Source: Paenibacillus silvestris (GTDB lineage Bacteria > Bacillota > Bacilli > Paenibacillales > NBRC-103111). Taken from it: a stretch of DNA of 64,000 nucleotides. Location: NCBI RefSeq assembly GCF_009882985.1, contig NZ_WTUZ01000037.1, positions 1-64,000 on the forward strand, given 5' to 3'. Made by a program: the position numbers and the translations under genes. A model generated the notes under the pieces. The model was given only the letters and a program-made list of their open reading frames with translations, did not search any database and was not told the DNA's origin. Shown here in pieces: positions 35,796-44,735 of the stretch. The first letter of the stretch is position 1; the number at the start of each line of letters is the position of its first letter.

Positions 35796-36791
35796 TTAGC
35801 TGTTTTTCAAATAGCGGGCAATATCTTTGGCAAAGTACGTCAGGATAATGTCAGCACCAGCGCGCTTGAAGCTTAGCATAGTTTCCATAACAATTGCCTC
35901 TTCATTAACCCATCCTTGCAGGGCAGCAGCTTTAATCATGGAGTATTCAGCACTCACATTATAGGCCACGACCGGCAGGTCGAAATTATCTTTGAGCATG
36001 CGGATGATGTCCATGTAAGCAAGAGCCGGCTTCACCATTAAGAAATCTGCACCTTCTACAACGTCGCTTTCTGCTTCGCGCAGTGCTTCTCTTCCATTGG
36101 CAGGATCCATCTGGTACGTCTTGCGATCACCGAATTGCGGCGTGGAATGGGCAGCATCCCGGAATGGACCGTAATAAGCGGATGCATACTTCACTGAGTA
36201 CGCCATGATTGGCGTATTTTCGTAGCCTGCTTCATCTAAACCAGAACGAATAGCATGTACATAACCATCCATCATATTCGATGGAGCAATAATGTCCGCG
36301 CCAGCTTTCGCTTGAGAAACGGCAGTTTTCACCAGAAGCTCAAGAGATGCATCGTTCGCAACGTCAGCAGCGCCAGTAATTGGGTGATGATGAATGACGC
36401 CGCAGTGGCCTGTATCCGTAAACTGGCACAGACAAGTATCTGCAATAATGAGCAAGTTCGGGCTCAACTCTTTGATGAAACGAGCAGCTTGCTGCACGAT
36501 ACCTTCGTCCATATAAGCAGATGTACCTTTTGCATCCTTGTAATCCGGAACTCCGAACAGGAGAATGGCTTGGATACCCAGCGATGTAATTTCATCAATC
36601 TCGGCTTTTAGCATATCTAGTGACAGATGATAAACGCCAGGCATGGAAGCAATTTCGGACTTGACGTTAGTCCCGTGGGTTACAAAAATAGGCTGTACCA
36701 GATCACTAACTGTTACCTGATTTTCGCGAACTAAATTACGAATAGCTGCATTACCGCGCAAGCGGCGATTACGAACAATGGGGAAACTCAT
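35796..36791 (-). CDS. hemB: Delta-aminolevulinic acid dehydratase (porphobilinogen synthase)
   Basis: Condenses two 5-aminolevulinates; 331 residues. The cysteine-rich metal site DTCLCQFTDTGHCG (about 118-131) marks the zinc-type enzyme. The Schiff-base lysines are in YSVKYASAYYGPFRD and MVKPALAYMD. It follows the cobA-hemD gene by 29 bases. Confidence 0.98.
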   Translation of the reverse strand: MSFPIVRNRRLRGNAAIRNLVRENQVTVSDLVQPIFVTHGTNVKSEIASMPGVYHLSLDMLKAEIDEITSLGIQAILLFGVPDYKDAKGTSAYMDEGIVQQAARFIKELSPNLLIIADTCLCQFTDTGHCGVIHHHPITGAADVANDASLELLVKTAVSQAKAGADIIAPSNMMDGYVHAIRSGLDEAGYENTPIMAYSVKYASAYYGPFRDAAHSTPQFGDRKTYQMDPANGREALREAESDVVEGADFLMVKPALAYMDIIRMLKDNFDLPVVAYNVSAEYSMIKAAALQGWVNEEAIVMETMLSFKRAGADIILTYFAKDIARYLKNS

Positions 36792-36820
36792 GAGGATTCC
36801 GCCTCCTTATTTAATGCCAT

Positions 36821-38362
36821 TTATTTAGGTTGAATCATGCTTTGAACAAGTGAACGAACAGTGGCCTCTTCGGCCATATACGTAATCGGCAGTCCATATT
36901 GACGTACCGTTTCTGCGGTTTTGGGTCCGATACAAGCAATTTCAACACCTTGCAGCAGGGATAAAGGTTCTTCAATTCCGAGCTGCTTCAAGGCTTCAAT
37001 CAGATTCGTAACGGTGGATGAGCTCGTAAAAGTAATAATATGAATGCTCTGATTTTGAAGCAAATGAATGACTTCGTCCCCGTCGTCTGTGGTGAGTACA
37101 TTCTCATACACATCAACTTCGGTAACTTGCAAACCAAGCTCCCGCAGCTTAGCGGGTAAATAATCACGCGCCAAATCAGCTGTAGGTAAAAGGACCTTCT
37201 GACCCGCTCTCAGATCGCCTTGAATGGCCTCCAGCATGCCTTCCCCTTGGTATTTGCTCGGAAGTACATCAGCGATAATACCTCGCTCAGCAAGCGCCTC
37301 AGCCGTTTTGGGGCCAACTGCTGCAATTCGGGCATTCCCCATGCTGCGAACATCGATCCCTCGCTGGCGCAAACGATTGAAGAAAAACTCCACCCCGTTC
37401 ACACTAGTCAATAAAATCCAATCGTAAGTAGGCAGTTTATCTAAGGCTTCATCCAAAGCTTGTTGAGCTTCCGGCTGACTTGGCGGCTGCAGCCTGATCA
37501 CAGGGAACTCAACAGCTTCTCCGCCGAAATCATCGATCAGATCAACCAGCTCACTCGCCTGGCTTCTAGCGCGGGTCACCAGAATTCGGCGACCAAACAG
37601 CGGCTTCTTCTCGACCCAAGCCAGCTTCTCGCGCAGCTTGACAACCTCACCGACAATAATGACAGCCGGTGATTTGAATTCAGCTTCTCTCACCTTCTCT
37701 GTAATGTCGGAGAGCGTTCCTGTGATGGTTGCCTGGTCTGCCCAAGTGCCCCATCTAACCAAAGCAACAGGCGTTTCTGGAGGTTTGCCGCAGCGTATTA
37801 ATTCGCGGCTGATTTGTTCGATATTCGCAACACCCATTAGGAAGACCATCGTGCCGATAGCTTTGGCCAGATTCTCCCAGTCCAGTCCGGAGTACGTTTT
37901 ATTGGGATACTCGTGACCTGTAATAATCGCGAAAGACGACGTGAAATTACGATGTGTTACCGGAATTCCCGCATAAGCTGGAACGGCAATCGATGACGTA
38001 ATGCCCGGAATGATGTCGAAAGTCACATCGTGCTCTGCGAGCAGTTCCGCTTCCTCGCCTACACGTCCGAAGACGCTGGGATCGCCGCCCTTTAGACGCG
38101 TTACGACTTTGCCTTGCAAAGCTAGATCTACAAGCAAATGATTGATTTCTTCTTGCTTTAAAATATGCTTGTCCGGGAGCTTGCCGACAAAGATCAGCTC
38201 AGCGTCCGGTCTGCGATGCTTTAGTAATCGAGGATTCGCCAGACGATCATATACAATGACATCTGCTTTCTGAATAGCTTCCAAACCACGAACTGAGATC
38301 AGCTTAGGGTCGCCAGGACCCGCGCCGACGAGATAAACTCTTCCCTTGTTCAAGTGGCTCAC
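36821..38362 (-). CDS. Fused uroporphyrinogen-III C-methyltransferase and uroporphyrinogen-III synthase (CobA-HemD)
   Basis: 513 residues with two enzymes in one chain. The N-terminal methyltransferase (about 1-245: YLVGAGPGDPKLISVRG, RLKGGDPSVFGR, TSSIAVPAYAGIPVTHR) makes precorrin-2 from uroporphyrinogen III. The C-terminal HemD domain (about 255-505: RILVTRARSQASELVDL, LLTSVNGVEFFF, FTSSSTVTNL) cyclises hydroxymethylbilane. This places the heme/siroheme branch point in one protein. It overlaps hemC by ATGA. Confidence 0.95.
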   Translation of the reverse strand: MSHLNKGRVYLVGAGPGDPKLISVRGLEAIQKADVIVYDRLANPRLLKHRRPDAELIFVGKLPDKHILKQEEINHLLVDLALQGKVVTRLKGGDPSVFGRVGEEAELLAEHDVTFDIIPGITSSIAVPAYAGIPVTHRNFTSSFAIITGHEYPNKTYSGLDWENLAKAIGTMVFLMGVANIEQISRELIRCGKPPETPVALVRWGTWADQATITGTLSDITEKVREAEFKSPAVIIVGEVVKLREKLAWVEKKPLFGRRILVTRARSQASELVDLIDDFGGEAVEFPVIRLQPPSQPEAQQALDEALDKLPTYDWILLTSVNGVEFFFNRLRQRGIDVRSMGNARIAAVGPKTAEALAERGIIADVLPSKYQGEGMLEAIQGDLRAGQKVLLPTADLARDYLPAKLRELGLQVTEVDVYENVLTTDDGDEVIHLLQNQSIHIITFTSSSTVTNLIEALKQLGIEEPLSLLQGVEIACIGPKTAETVRQYGLPITYMAEEATVRSLVQSMIQPK

Positions 38363-39306
38363 TCCCTTACCTCAGCTAGGATACGTTCAGCGCCCTGTTC
38401 AACGAGCTTGTTCGCAATAAGCTCGCCAAGCGCTTCCGGATCACGCCCGGAAGCCGTTTCTTTCAGCATGGTCACGCCATCCGGCGTTCCGACCATGCCA
38501 GTCAGCGTGAGCAGCGGCGCTTCAGAACCGCTGCCTTCCTCGCTTACGCTCGCGTAAGCGCCGAGCGGCACCTGGCAGCCTCCGTTGAGTCTGCCAAGGA
38601 AAGCCCGCTCCGCTCGCACCGCGAGCGCAGTAGGCTCATGCTGGAACTTGCCCAGCAAGTCCAGCATGAAGGCATCGCCGCCCCGGCACTCGATGCAGAG
38701 CGCCCCCTGCCCTACGGCAGGGAGGCACTCTTCGGGCGGCAAGTACGCGCTGATGCGATCCTGCCAGCCGATCCGGTGCAAACCGGCTGCGGCCAACATA
38801 ATCGCATCGAAGTTCTCTTCATCGAGCTTGCGCAGCCTCGAATCAATGTTTCCACGGACCGACTCGATGCGGAGGTCCGGGCGGAGATGCTGCAGCTGGC
38901 TGGCACGGCGCAGCGAGCTGGTACCCACAAGAGCGCCTTGCGGCAGCTCTTGGAGGGAGCCATATCCGCGTGTGATGAGCGCATCGCGCGGGTCCTCACG
39001 CTTCGGTATCGCTCCAACCACGAGCCCTTCTGGAAGCTCGAAGGGCATATCTTTCATGCTGTGAACGGCCATGTCGATATCGCCGTCTACGAGTGCCTGT
39101 TCGATCTCCTTGACGAACAGCCCTTTACCGCCTACCTTGGATAGGGTTACGTCCAGAATGCGGTCGCCCTTCGTGACAATTTTCTTAATTTCAAATTGAC
39201 ACTCAATCCCGTGCTCCGCAGCTAGCTGCTTTAAGAGCTCTACCGCTTGCCCCGTTTGCGTTAAGGCTAATGCGCTTTGTCTAGTACCTACAATAATCGT
39301 TCTCAT
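38359..39306 (-). CDS. hemC: Porphobilinogen deaminase (hydroxymethylbilane synthase)
   Basis: 315 residues. Motifs: VGTRQSALALTQT at the N-terminus, HSMKDMPFELPEG, GTSSLRRASQL, and the dipyrromethane-cofactor cysteine in LNGGCQVPLGAY (about 242). Its 3' half is noticeably richer in G and C than the flanking genes, giving long open frames on the opposite strand. It follows the siroheme gene by 13 bases. Confidence 0.97.
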   Translation of the reverse strand: MRTIIVGTRQSALALTQTGQAVELLKQLAAEHGIECQFEIKKIVTKGDRILDVTLSKVGGKGLFVKEIEQALVDGDIDMAVHSMKDMPFELPEGLVVGAIPKREDPRDALITRGYGSLQELPQGALVGTSSLRRASQLQHLRPDLRIESVRGNIDSRLRKLDEENFDAIMLAAAGLHRIGWQDRISAYLPPEECLPAVGQGALCIECRGGDAFMLDLLGKFQHEPTALAVRAERAFLGRLNGGCQVPLGAYASVSEEGSGSEAPLLTLTGMVGTPDGVTMLKETASGRDPEALGELIANKLVEQGAERILAEVRE

Positions 39307-39319
39307 CTCTACCCGCCTC

Positions 39320-40066
39320 CTAAACTCGCTGTCCGAAATCTGTAATCGCTGACCAAGAAGGCCGGTCTGTTTCCACTTGACCTGCTGGTCCAGTCGGCCA
39401 AGGTCCTCTCTCTATAGCCAAGCAAAGCTTGTCCTTCCAATGATCGAACGAACCATCGCGTATCTTGTCCAGCACATCCCAATCCAGCATTTCTTTGAAC
39501 ATCCGCTGTCTGGCTTGTTTATCTGCTATTTTGCTTTGAACAAGATGACGCACTTCACTAAGGAAATCCAGATAAATGGCGTACTCCTCACCATATTTGT
39601 TATCAAGCTCTCGGGCGATTTTGCGCGCTGCAGAAGGACTTGCTCCCCCAGTTGATACGGCAATAACCAGTTTCCCTCTTCTTACAACAGAAGGCTGTAT
39701 ATACGAGCTAAGTTCAGGCTGATCCACCACGTTGACCAATTTTCCCTGAGCGGTTGCAAACTCATAGACCTGTGCGTTCACCTCAGCGCTATTCGTAGCT
39801 GCTACTACTAGGGTGTAAGGCATTAATTCGTCCACCGCCATCATAGACGGATGAAACGTCTGCCTGTGCAGAACTACTTCCGAGTTATTCGCTAATTCAG
39901 CTATTCCCTCTGTGAATTCCGTGCTGATGAGCGTTACGTGAGCCCCCGCTTCGAGCAGGGAGATCACCTTGCGCTCAGCAATTGGCCCACCGCCAACTAC
40001 CAGGCATTTCCTGCCTGCGAGATTCACCATAATTGGATAAGGATACTTCATATTCGTTAGCTCCAT
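39320..40066 (-). CDS. Precorrin-2 dehydrogenase/sirohydrochlorin ferrochelatase
   Basis: About 248 residues. The NAD-binding fold MVNLAGRKCLVVGGGPIAERKV and the SirC/Met8 segment STGGASPSAARKIARELD (about 140-160) fit NAD-dependent oxidation of precorrin-2 in siroheme synthesis. Chelatase activity is not certain. Two ATGs, 40066 and 40051, each have GGAG upstream because ATATGGAGCTAA is duplicated here; I choose 40066, one base past the hemX stop. Confidence 0.9.
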   Translation of the reverse strand: MELTNMKYPYPIMVNLAGRKCLVVGGGPIAERKVISLLEAGAHVTLISTEFTEGIAELANNSEVVLHRQTFHPSMMAVDELMPYTLVVAATNSAEVNAQVYEFATAQGKLVNVVDQPELSSYIQPSVVRRGKLVIAVSTGGASPSAARKIARELDNKYGEEYAIYLDFLSEVRHLVQSKIADKQARQRMFKEMLDWDVLDKIRDGSFDHWKDKLCLAIERGPWPTGPAGQVETDRPSWSAITDFGQRV

Positions 40067-40067
40067 A

Positions 40068-40898
40068 TTAGCTCCATATCCAGTCATGAAATCCGGAAAC
40101 GAGATTGGAAACAACAAAGTTCAGCACGACAATGAAAAAAGCTGCAAGGTTCCAAGCGGCTAATTTGTAGCCGGATATCCGCATCGACTTCTGTTGAAAT
40201 AAATAGAACGCATAGGCGGCCAAAACAAAAAATGAATTGATAACCTTCGGATCATAAAGTAAATTATGATTTCCCTCTAGAACAACCCAGACCACGCCAA
40301 GACTTAACGCCATTAGAAGCAAAGGAGCCCCAATGATAACGGAAAAATACGTATAATGCTCAATCTTCTCAAGCGAAGGCAATCGCATCACCGTTTGGGA
40401 AAACTTCTTAGCCTTTAACATATTGTGCAAAAACACATACATGCATGAGAATATAGCTGCAATGGAAAATGCCGCGTAGCTGCCAATCGCCAGGGTAATA
40501 TGTATAAATAATAGCTCGTCGTTGATGTCCCAACCGGCTTTAATTGGCATAACGTGCGGGTTTCCAAATATGTTCAGAGCGAGGATCGCAAAGCCAAGAA
40601 CGTTCACAAAAAACACGAACAATTCGATTCGGAAAAATCGGTTGACCAGTAAGGAAATTGTCACTATCAACCATGAAAACATAAACAAGACGTCGCTTCT
40701 AGCAAAGGCCCATTCTGTCAAATGGCCGTATAGATTAATGCCTAGGTACACAGTCTGCAGAACCCATACAAATAAAAGGAGCCCCGTCCCCATCCGTTTC
40801 GCGCTTCGGCTCGCATTCGCGAAATCCGAAAAGTAAAACAATAGGCTCAGGGCATACATATAAATCATCGCATCAAACAACCAGCTACTAGTTACCAT
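40068..40898 (-). CDS. hemX: HemX/CcsA-like membrane protein
   Basis: 276 residues with about eight hydrophobic helices; a cytochrome c assembly (CcsA-like) fold with GWDINDELLFIHITLAIGSYAAF as the best-conserved stretch. In B. subtilis HemX lowers the level of HemA. It lies between hemA and the siroheme gene in the same order as B. subtilis hemAX. Confidence 0.92.
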   Translation of the reverse strand: MVTSSWLFDAMIYMYALSLLFYFSDFANASRSAKRMGTGLLLFVWVLQTVYLGINLYGHLTEWAFARSDVLFMFSWLIVTISLLVNRFFRIELFVFFVNVLGFAILALNIFGNPHVMPIKAGWDINDELLFIHITLAIGSYAAFSIAAIFSCMYVFLHNMLKAKKFSQTVMRLPSLEKIEHYTYFSVIIGAPLLLMALSLGVVWVVLEGNHNLLYDPKVINSFFVLAAYAFYLFQQKSMRISGYKLAAWNLAAFFIVVLNFVVSNLVSGFHDWIWS

Positions 40899-40931
40899 GG
40901 CACCTCTCCTAGGCGATTAGCGCCTTTATTC

Positions 40932-42335
40932 TCAAGATTTTGCCAGAATATCCGCGGTTTGTAAGCCGCGCACGGACAGCTTCTCTTCCAGAAGCTGTTT
41001 CGTTTCTTGAGCTTTCTGTCCAGCTTCCAGCTCTTGTGCTAACTGATTGGCTTGCTCTTGTTGTTCTAATGTCTCTTCTAGGGCAAATAATTTCGTGAAT
41101 AGCTCGAGCGCTTCTTCCCCATGGCGTTCTCCTGCCATTTCTTTAATACGCAGGATCGGGTCGCGCAGCACTTGGTTCACGATGCTTTTGGTTAATTTGC
41201 GAATTACTTTTATTTCACGCTCATCGAGATCAGGCAGCTTATTCAGCATGCTATCCATCGTCTCTTCGTGAATCTGGCTCGCTTTCGCCTGAAGAGCGTT
41301 AATAACGGGACTTACGCCAAGTGTTTTTGTCCATTGTTCAAACACACCGATTTCCGATTCAATCATCGTCTCAATCTTGGCGGCTTCTCGCTTTCTCTCC
41401 TGCAAATGCTTATCCACGATATGCTCCAGATCATCGATATCATACAGGAACACATTCGGCAGCTCGCTAATTTGCGGATCCAAATCACGAGGCACTGCAA
41501 TATCCATCATGAACAGCGGACGCGATTTTCTCTTTTGAACATAAGACTGAATGTCATTTTTGGTTAGGACATACCCCGGAGCTCCTGTTGAGCTGATAAT
41601 AATGTCTACCTCTGGCAAATACGAAGCCATTTTGTCCATGGTACATGGAATGCCATTGAATTTGTCAGCTAATTCTGCTGCGCGCTCGAACGTGCGGTTA
41701 ACAACGATAACTTTGTTAGCTCCGTTCGCATACAAGTGCTTAACGGTTAACTCGCTCATCTTCCCAGCACCGATGATCATAACTGTCTTATTGTTATATG
41801 AACCAAAAATTCGCTTACCGAGTTCCACTGCAGCATAGGAAACAGAAACCGGATTATTGCTAATGCCCGTTTCGGAATGCGCCTTTTTGGCAAGTGTGAC
41901 AGACTGCTTAAACAGCGTGTTGAAATACGAACCCGTCGCTTTCATTTTTTGAGACGATAAAAAAGCATCTTTGACCTGTCCTAGAATTTGGGTTTCCCCT
42001 ATCACCATAGAATCTAAACCGCTAGTTACACGGAATAAATGTTCAATCGCCTTCTCATTTTCATGCATATATAAATGTTTCTGAAACTGAGCCTTGGGAA
42101 CTTGGAACCACCGCTCAATAAAATGTGTTAAATAATGACTGCACATCTGTGGTCGATCCACAACGGCGTAAATTTCCGTGCGATTGCAGGTGGCGACAAT
42201 TACACACTCTAGGATGCTTTTTGTTTCTTTCAATTCAGCCAATGCGATTGGCAAATCTTGTTCAGAAAAAGCAAACTTCTCACGGATTTCAACTGGAGCT
42301 GTCCGATAATTTAGACCAACTGTTACAATATGCAA
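40932..42335 (-). CDS. hemA: Glutamyl-tRNA reductase
   Basis: First committed step of heme synthesis, about 467 residues. N-terminal MHIVTVGLNYRTAPVEIREK and the catalytic Cys in VATCNRTEIYAV (about residue 50), then GLDSMVIGETQILGQV and the NADPH fold MIIGAGKMSEL. The TTG at 42335 is chosen by AGGTGG 5 bases upstream and by the family N-terminus; the ATG at 42359 would add residues not seen in relatives. First gene of the hemAX...B unit. Confidence 0.97.
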   Translation of the reverse strand: MHIVTVGLNYRTAPVEIREKFAFSEQDLPIALAELKETKSILECVIVATCNRTEIYAVVDRPQMCSHYLTHFIERWFQVPKAQFQKHLYMHENEKAIEHLFRVTSGLDSMVIGETQILGQVKDAFLSSQKMKATGSYFNTLFKQSVTLAKKAHSETGISNNPVSVSYAAVELGKRIFGSYNNKTVMIIGAGKMSELTVKHLYANGANKVIVVNRTFERAAELADKFNGIPCTMDKMASYLPEVDIIISSTGAPGYVLTKNDIQSYVQKRKSRPLFMMDIAVPRDLDPQISELPNVFLYDIDDLEHIVDKHLQERKREAAKIETMIESEIGVFEQWTKTLGVSPVINALQAKASQIHEETMDSMLNKLPDLDEREIKVIRKLTKSIVNQVLRDPILRIKEMAGERHGEEALELFTKLFALEETLEQQEQANQLAQELEAGQKAQETKQLLEEKLSVRGLQTADILAKS

Positions 42336-42370
42336 ATGTACCACCTGCCTTTCTTTCATTTTCTATGAAC

Positions 42371-42379
42371 ATTATAGCA
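42371..42379 (-). promoter_or_regulatory. hemA promoter, extended -10
   Basis: TGCTATAAT (TATAAT at 42371-42376), about 35 bases before the hemA start. The -35 region is weak, as common with a TGn extension. Confidence 0.55.
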
Positions 42380-42491
42380 CAGCAAACTATTCAATCCGAC
42401 AAAATATTTGAATAAATTATGAATGCTTCGCTATGCTCGTTAGTTTTAACAGCATTCGGCCCCGCTATACCTGAATTGGCAAGAAGCCCAT

Positions 42492-43028
42492 TTATTGCAG
42501 CAGTTTTTTGCGAAGAAAAGCCGTTAAATTGCTATCTAGCTCTGCCAGTTTCGTGTTCTGGGAAGAAACAATATCCCCATTGGATGCCATGATTTTCTCA
42601 TAAACCTCATACATGCTTTTATATTGCAGCCCGGCTTCCTTCAGGGTTTGCAGTTCATCGGGTTTTAGCGCCCGCTCGCCGCCAATCTGAAGACGCTGCA
42701 GGTACTGGGATAACTGCATCATACTGGACATGGGAGTCAGATAATCCGATCCTCCTGCCGCTAGTACAAGTCGTTCATGTGTGTAACCTGCGGAGTATAA
42801 AGCTTGCTGGCTGCCATCCAATTCATCTGTCGTTTTGCTTTGCGCGGCTTCTTCCAGGTAGCTCATTAGTAGTTCCATCTGGAATAACGAAACTTGATAC
42901 AACAGATGGGATGCGTCGTGTTCTTCTTTATGATGGCCAAGCATTTGAGACAGCTGATAGATGGGCCAGATTATGAGAAAAAGAACAAGACTGTACAAAA
43001 TTGCTTTTCTGGTTATTTTTCGTCTCAC
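42492..43028 (-). CDS. Hypothetical membrane-anchored protein
   Basis: 178 residues, no family recognised. An N-terminal basic stretch and one helix (about 8-26, AILYSLVLFLIIWPIY) are followed by a mostly helical soluble part with ten or more charged heptad-like segments, ending in FLRKKLLQ. It sits between hemA and speD, with about 125 bases to speD and 150 to hemA. Extracytoplasmic location is inferred from the anchor only. Confidence 0.7.
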   Translation of the reverse strand: MRRKITRKAILYSLVLFLIIWPIYQLSQMLGHHKEEHDASHLLYQVSLFQMELLMSYLEEAAQSKTTDELDGSQQALYSAGYTHERLVLAAGGSDYLTPMSSMMQLSQYLQRLQIGGERALKPDELQTLKEAGLQYKSMYEVYEKIMASNGDIVSSQNTKLAELDSNLTAFLRKKLLQ

Positions 43029-43101
43029 TGTGTGATATCCCCGCTTCCCTTATTGGACATGTAGCGCATGTGTCGCAATAACATTGTATGGGAACAAGGA
43101 C

Positions 43102-43130
43102 AAACAAATAACCACGGATTTCTCCGTGGT
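43102..43130 (-). terminator. Terminator of speD
   Basis: ACCACGGA-GAAA-TCCGTGGT followed by TATTTGTTT on the minus strand, just past the speD stop. Confidence 0.85.
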
Positions 43131-43155
43131 CATCGTTATTGTTATGTGCAGAACC

Positions 43156-43563
43156 TTATTTCACAAGCTCTGCTAGCTTAATTTCTGGAGTTTCTACTTG
43201 CAATTCACCCATTCCACGAATTAACTTCTTCGCATGGAATGTTTCTGGTTTCAATACGGATACCATAAAATCAATTGCTAATTGAGGGTCCACTGTCTCA
43301 CCGCATGTATAACAGTCAAGCGCGGCAAAACCTCTCTCAGGATAAGTGTGAATGGAGAGATGACTCTCGGACAACATAACAAGTACAGTTGCTCCTTGTG
43401 GTTCAAATTGCTTGGATTGTACAGATAGTACGGTTGCTCCGCATACCTCGGCAGCTTCTACCATCTGAGCTTGCAGCCAATCTGCATTGTTCAGAAGTTC
43501 GAAATCTACCCCCCAAGTATCTACAGCAACGTGTCTTCCGAAAGTTGAGTATTCAGTTTCCAT
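43156..43563 (-). CDS. speD: S-adenosylmethionine decarboxylase proenzyme
   Basis: Class 1B AdoMet decarboxylase of 135 residues that supplies the aminopropyl donor for spermidine. The self-cleavage site is SESH; Ser67 would become the pyruvoyl group. HTYPERGFAALDCYTCG carries the other active-site His and Cys. Start 43563 has GGGGG 9 bases upstream; the longer frame to 43611 runs into the leader. It is monocistronic with a structured leader and a terminator. Confidence 0.96.
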   Translation of the reverse strand: METEYSTFGRHVAVDTWGVDFELLNNADWLQAQMVEAAEVCGATVLSVQSKQFEPQGATVLVMLSESHLSIHTYPERGFAALDCYTCGETVDPQLAIDFMVSVLKPETFHAKKLIRGMGELQVETPEIKLAELVK

Positions 43564-43616
43564 CTTTCGGTTCCCCCTTCCTAGGAATAAAATGTCTGAA
43601 AAAAATTTCATCCGCT

Positions 43617-43690
43617 AGGACCTACGTCATTCACTTCCCGAGGGTATTATCTCTCGCAACATTCAATGTCCTGAGTGAATCCTGGTTCCT
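43617..43690 (-). ncRNA. Predicted three-way-junction RNA in the speD leader
   Basis: Nested pairings on the minus strand: AGGAACC with GGTCCT (one bulged A), ATTCACT with AGTGAAT (7 perfect pairs), and inside these two hairpins, ACAT-TGA-ATGT and CGAG...CTCG. It begins about 20 bases after the presumed transcript start and ends about 54 before the ATG. An alternative AGGAC/GTCCT pairing would break the outer stem. I know of no described element that matches. Confidence 0.45.
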
Positions 43691-43710
43691 ATATTGTTTC
43701 AACGAGAATA

Positions 43711-43739
43711 AAAATAACATCTATCGACGAGAATTGCAA
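43711..43739 (-). promoter_or_regulatory. speD promoter
   Basis: TTGCAA (43734-43739), 17 bases, TATTTT (43711-43716). About 150 untranslated bases follow before speD. Upstream of it, to 43841, I see no further gene. Confidence 0.45.
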
Positions 43740-43843
43740 TAGTTTTTTTTGCCAATGGCCTTCTCATCCAAGCAAGCAATAACTAATCTATGTAGAAGAC
43801 GATTAACTTGTTCATTTTAATTAAAAAGTCGTAATTTGGACAC

Positions 43844-43865
43844 AAAAAAGACCCTTTCGGGTCTT
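43844..43865 (-). terminator. Terminator of the 43.9-kb gene
   Basis: AAGACCC-GAAA-GGGTCTT followed by TTTT on the minus strand, about 25 bases after the stop at 43889. Confidence 0.9.
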
Positions 43866-43888
43866 CCATTTGCATGTATATGTGGTCG

Positions 43889-44476
43889 TTAAGCCTCCAG
43901 AATAAACAAACGATGTGTGAGCTCATTGAGGCGAGTGTCGATCTGTTGATGTTCTCCTTGATCCTGCACCATGTTGCGCAAGTCGAGAAGATGATTAATT
44001 TGGTCGTAGATCATTTCGATCTCTTGTTCGACTTCTCTCTTTTGGAACATTTCCTGCATGAGACCAATGGTATCTCTGAACTCATAAATGACGGTAATCA
44101 ATTGCCCTTTAACTTCCTCGATCTTCACAACCGTGCCGCGCTCATAATAGTAAACCATCGTATAGCTAGAATAAATTCGGTTTACCGTCGCGCTTCCTTT
44201 GAACTCTGATACAGCTTTTCGCATTAAATTAGCCAGTAAAGTATTACTTAATCTGCAGGATCCTGTACATTCATATAGGCCCGATTTCTTCTCAAATGAA
44301 AGGACGATTTCTTGACCTGCACCATCTTGAAAAACAACCTCTTGATTGCCATTTTCCAAAACCTTCACTTGCAAAGTCACTTGATGGTCCACGAACATTT
44401 GAAAAAATCTGAACATCTCGGCTTCTGTTAACTGGAGGCAGGTCTTGACATATTCAGTCGCTAACCTTTGTGCCAT
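43889..44476 (-). CDS. Hypothetical cytosolic protein
   Basis: 195 residues, not assigned to a family. An N-terminal helical part (ATEYVKTCLQLTEAEMFRFFQM), a central beta-rich part with a CTGSC motif (about residues 81-85), and a C-terminal coiled coil (about 145-190, QKREVEQEIEMIYDQINHL). No signal or membrane segment. ATG 44476 has GAGGG 6 bases upstream. It has its own terminator; the 260-base gap upstream holds a TATAAT at 44528-44533 and the engB terminator. Confidence 0.75.
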   Translation of the reverse strand: MAQRLATEYVKTCLQLTEAEMFRFFQMFVDHQVTLQVKVLENGNQEVVFQDGAGQEIVLSFEKKSGLYECTGSCRLSNTLLANLMRKAVSEFKGSATVNRIYSSYTMVYYYERGTVVKIEEVKGQLITVIYEFRDTIGLMQEMFQKREVEQEIEMIYDQINHLLDLRNMVQDQGEHQQIDTRLNELTHRLFILEA

Positions 44477-44701
44477 AAAAATCCCTCGATTCTTTGTTTT
44501 CAAGCAATGAACAATAACCTTGTTTATTATTATACTACAAGCGGCATTAATATTCCTGCGTGCAATTCATGATAATCCGCCAAATATTCTGAAAAAACCA
44601 AGGAATTACGGAATGCCAGTAAAATTTCCCTAGGAAACCTCACTTTCCCGTGCACTTCTTTTTGATTTCCTCTCTCTTTTGGCATCTTGCTCTTAAATAC
44701 A

Positions 44702-44734
44702 CAAAAACCGCCCTTTGAATCAGGACGGCTCTTG
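44702..44734 (-). terminator. Terminator of engB
   Basis: On the minus strand AGCCGTCC pairs with GGGCGGT around a short loop and is followed by TTTTGTG, directly after the engB stop. Confidence 0.8.
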
Positions 44735-44735
44735 C

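Noticed and set aside
38585..39144. Two long plus-strand open frames (159 and 168 codons) over hemC
   Set aside because: They lie fully antisense to a certain hemC gene, lack SD sites and arise from its high G+C content.
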